From Methanobrevibacter sp. (lineage in GTDB: Archaea > Methanobacteriota > Methanobacteria > Methanobacteriales > Methanobacteriaceae), in the NCBI GenBank assembly GCA_017404125.1, contig JAFRCZ010000179.1:1-14343 (forward strand): a stretch of 14,343 nucleotides of DNA, in the 5' to 3' direction. Position 1 is the first letter of the stretch, and every line of letters begins with the position of its first letter. Position numbers and translations under genes: made by a program. Of the stretch, positions 12,947-14,343 are shown in pieces. Below the pieces are notes generated by a model, which was given only the letters and a program-made list of their open reading frames with translations, was not told where the DNA came from and ran no database searches.

Positions 12947-13750
12947 TTAGCCTTCTAAATTGATTCTTTCTGCATTTCCATAAAGGTTAAATCTATTGCT
13001 GCGTACAAATCCAACTAAAGTGATATTTCCTTTTATAGCAATTTCATAGCCGGATCCTGCAGGAGCAGCATTGGAAACTAAAACAGGAACACCTACTCTA
13101 ACCATCTTTATAACCATATCAGCAGGCATTCTACCACTATAAGTCACATAACAATGAGACAAATCGAATCCTGCCTTTGCTGCTGCACCAATTACCTTAT
13201 CCACAGCAACGTGCCTGCTTACATCTTCACGTGTAATGAATTGGTCTTTGTATACCAATTGTGCTACATGAACGCTACCGGTTGCCTGCCAAATCTCTGC
13301 TTTTGCTGTTAATCTTTTCATGTTTGCAATTATGTCGCTTGCATTTACAACTAAATCAGATTCAATCGGCTCTATCTTTTTAAGCTCGCTTCTCCATCCG
13401 CCGGCACTATCAGACATTACACATTGATAGCCTAAAACATCTGCTTCAACTTCAGGTTTCTCATCATCACTGTTTTCATCATCTGTGCCATGATTGAACT
13501 TTGTTTTAATGGTTATATGCTTATCTTCAATATCAATGCTCTCAATATCATCAAATGAATTTACTAAACCATCACCTAAACAGTAACCTACACCAAAATC
13601 CTCTAAATCTTCAGGATAGGTTGAAAACTTTCGAGGAGGTAAAGAATCAATATGGAAATAAATATTTTCGTCACTGACTGTTTTTTCCTCTACTTCTTCA
13701 TATTTTCCATCTTCCCAGCGAATAGCTGGAATTTTCTTAATATAATCCAT
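12947..13750 (-). CDS. fdhD: FdhD-family formate dehydrogenase accessory (sulfurtransferase-like) protein
   Basis: This encodes a 267-residue FdhD-family protein. In E. coli, FdhD passes sulfur from IscS to the molybdenum cofactor to activate formate dehydrogenase, using Cys121 and Cys124 in a CxxC loop. Family blocks are visible: EDLEDFGVGYCLGDGLV (residues 48-63), ATGSVHVAQL (156-165), TREDVSRHVAVDKVIGAA (173-190, canonical EDVgRHNAlDKviG), YSGRMPADMVIKMVRVGVPVLVSNAAP (204-230), and GNITLVGFVRSNRFNLYGNAERI (241-263). The segment where CxxC is expected reads CVMSDSAGGW (110-119), with only Cys110 and no pair. An acidic insert (DDENSDDEKPE) lies at about 90-100. AAGGTGG stands ahead of the ATG. 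No formate dehydrogenase gene is in the window. It is likely an FdhD homologue, but sulfur transfer by the classical two-cysteine route is doubtful. It may be a paralogue with another role. Confidence 0.87.
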   Translation of the reverse strand: MDYIKKIPAIRWEDGKYEEVEEKTVSDENIYFHIDSLPPRKFSTYPEDLEDFGVGYCLGDGLVNSFDDIESIDIEDKHITIKTKFNHGTDDENSDDEKPEVEADVLGYQCVMSDSAGGWRSELKKIEPIESDLVVNASDIIANMKRLTAKAEIWQATGSVHVAQLVYKDQFITREDVSRHVAVDKVIGAAAKAGFDLSHCYVTYSGRMPADMVIKMVRVGVPVLVSNAAPAGSGYEIAIKGNITLVGFVRSNRFNLYGNAERINLEG

Positions 13751-13836
13751 TTTACCACCTTAAAAAATTTAGAATTATTTGAAATCAAAATTATTTTATT
13801 GTATGATATAATTTATAACAATAGTTATATTTATAG

Positions 13837-13850
13837 ATTTATATATAAAT
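13837..13850. promoter_or_regulatory. Palindromic TATA-like element upstream of fdhD
   Basis: ATTTATATATAAAT is a perfect 14-bp palindrome containing TATATA, about 87-100 bases before the fdhD ATG. On the minus strand it is a plausible TATA box giving a leader of roughly 65-70 bases. No start-site data are available, and AT-rich DNA gives many such matches. Confidence 0.3.
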
Positions 13851-13901
13851 TTTAAATCTGAAAATGATGAGAATTTAACTTAAATTTGAAAAAAATAAAA
13901 A

Positions 13902-14343
13902 TTAAATTTTATTTAAAACACCAAAGCTTTCTTCAGCTTCCCTCTCACTTGCAATGCCAACAGAGACCATATCTGCAAAATCCAATGTATTCAAGAAATT
14001 AAATGCTTCCTCTGGCCTTTGAATTCCAACTGCCAGAATCTTATTGATAATCACTTTCTTATCAATTTTCTCAAGAAGTGCTTTCAATTCAGCTTGCTTA
14101 TCAGCCCTAAAATCAGGAATATCCATCATGTATCCAAGCTTATTGACTGGAATCATATAAAAGTCAAACAAACTTTTATCTTCAAGTATTGGAGAATCAA
14201 TTAATTCTTCACTTGTTTTAAATGGAAAAGAGGTGATTATTCCAGAAGGAATTCCAGTATCATTTATTGCATCCAATATTTCTGTTATGAAATCCCAATC
14301 ATAAGTGTCTACCAAGAATTCATCAATTAGCATCATAGAATTA
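13902..14343 (-). CDS. C-terminal part of a TIM-barrel, aldo/keto reductase-like protein (5' end outside window)
   Basis: At least 147 codons are open to the window edge with no stop upstream, so the gene continues beyond it and its N-terminus is not seen; the ATG at 14336 is probably internal. The visible part alternates strands and helices: MLIDEFLVD, then a helix, TGIPSGIITSFPF, FDFYMIPVN, a charged helix, KVIINKILAVGIQRPEEAFNFL, and finally DMVSVGIASEREAEESF. The sequence 'VIxxKxLAxGxxxPEEAFxF ... VGxxSxxEAEES' resembles the last strands and phosphate-binding end of aldo/keto reductase-like TIM barrels of unknown substrate. The N-terminal catalytic Tyr/Lys of reductases cannot be checked here. 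It is on the same strand as fdhD, 151 bases upstream of it, with the palindromic TATA-like element between, so fdhD probably has its own promoter. Confidence 0.6.
   Translation of the reverse strand, partial: NSMMLIDEFLVDTYDWDFITEILDAINDTGIPSGIITSFPFKTSEELIDSPILEDKSLFDFYMIPVNKLGYMMDIPDFRADKQAELKALLEKIDKKVIINKILAVGIQRPEEAFNFLNTLDFADMVSVGIASEREAEESFGVLNKI

Noticed and set aside
13652..13855. 67-codon plus-strand open frame running from fdhD into the gap
   Set aside because: It has no ribosome-binding site and Phe/Ile-rich low-complexity composition, and it mostly covers antisense fdhD and AT-rich spacer.

Overview
The window looks like a stretch of chromosome from a host-associated methanogenic archaeon of the Methanobacteriales, most likely Methanobrevibacter or a close relative. 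The reasons are strongly AT-rich DNA, an archaea-only tRNA-Ile2 agmatidine synthase (tiaS), an archaea-type regulator with a nuclease-like N-terminus and an HTH domain, an fdhD-type gene (formate metabolism), and a large secreted beta-helix adhesin-like protein of the kind abundant in gut Methanobrevibacter. Genus assignment is inference. I see no tRNA, rRNA, CRISPR array, transposase or integrase.

Bases 32-5320, all minus strand, form one directional run. In transcription order it encodes an MmgE/PrpD-family dehydratase-like protein, a TIM-barrel protein related to U32 'peptidases', a class I fumarase alpha-like protein, a short citrate synthase/citryl-CoA lyase-like protein, a small nitroreductase and a four-helix membrane protein. 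The first four have the logic of a tricarboxylate or methylcitrate-type route: C-C bond making or breaking plus dehydration and hydration. However, the usual partners (full-length citrate synthase, fumarase beta subunit, PrpB) are absent. This is the best candidate for an undescribed system in the window. A perfect-period 15-bp triple tandem repeat lies in the middle of the run, upstream of the citrate synthase-like gene.

Bases 5570-8479 (plus) encode a 969-residue adhesin-like surface protein with a signal peptide, about 22 beta-helix repeats, a Ser/Asn/Glu-rich stalk and a C-terminal membrane anchor. Its good ribosome-binding site is followed by an ATG that is out of frame by one base, in a run of five A's. 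A hairpin plus T-run terminates it, facing oligo-T signals of the convergent gene.

Bases 8671 to about 10038 (minus) encode a DUF3100-type membrane protein whose true N-terminus probably lies upstream of the first standard start codon. Then come tiaS (minus) and, divergent from it, the HTH regulator (plus), whose ribosome-binding site sits in the centre of an inverted repeat. A 55-residue two-helix membrane protein follows. fdhD (minus) lacks the usual CxxC motif. The window ends inside a TIM-barrel, aldo/keto reductase-like gene (minus, 5' end outside the window).

No gene-free stretch exceeds 300 bases. The intergenic spaces are AT-rich and hold the repeats, palindromes and oligo-T signals listed below.
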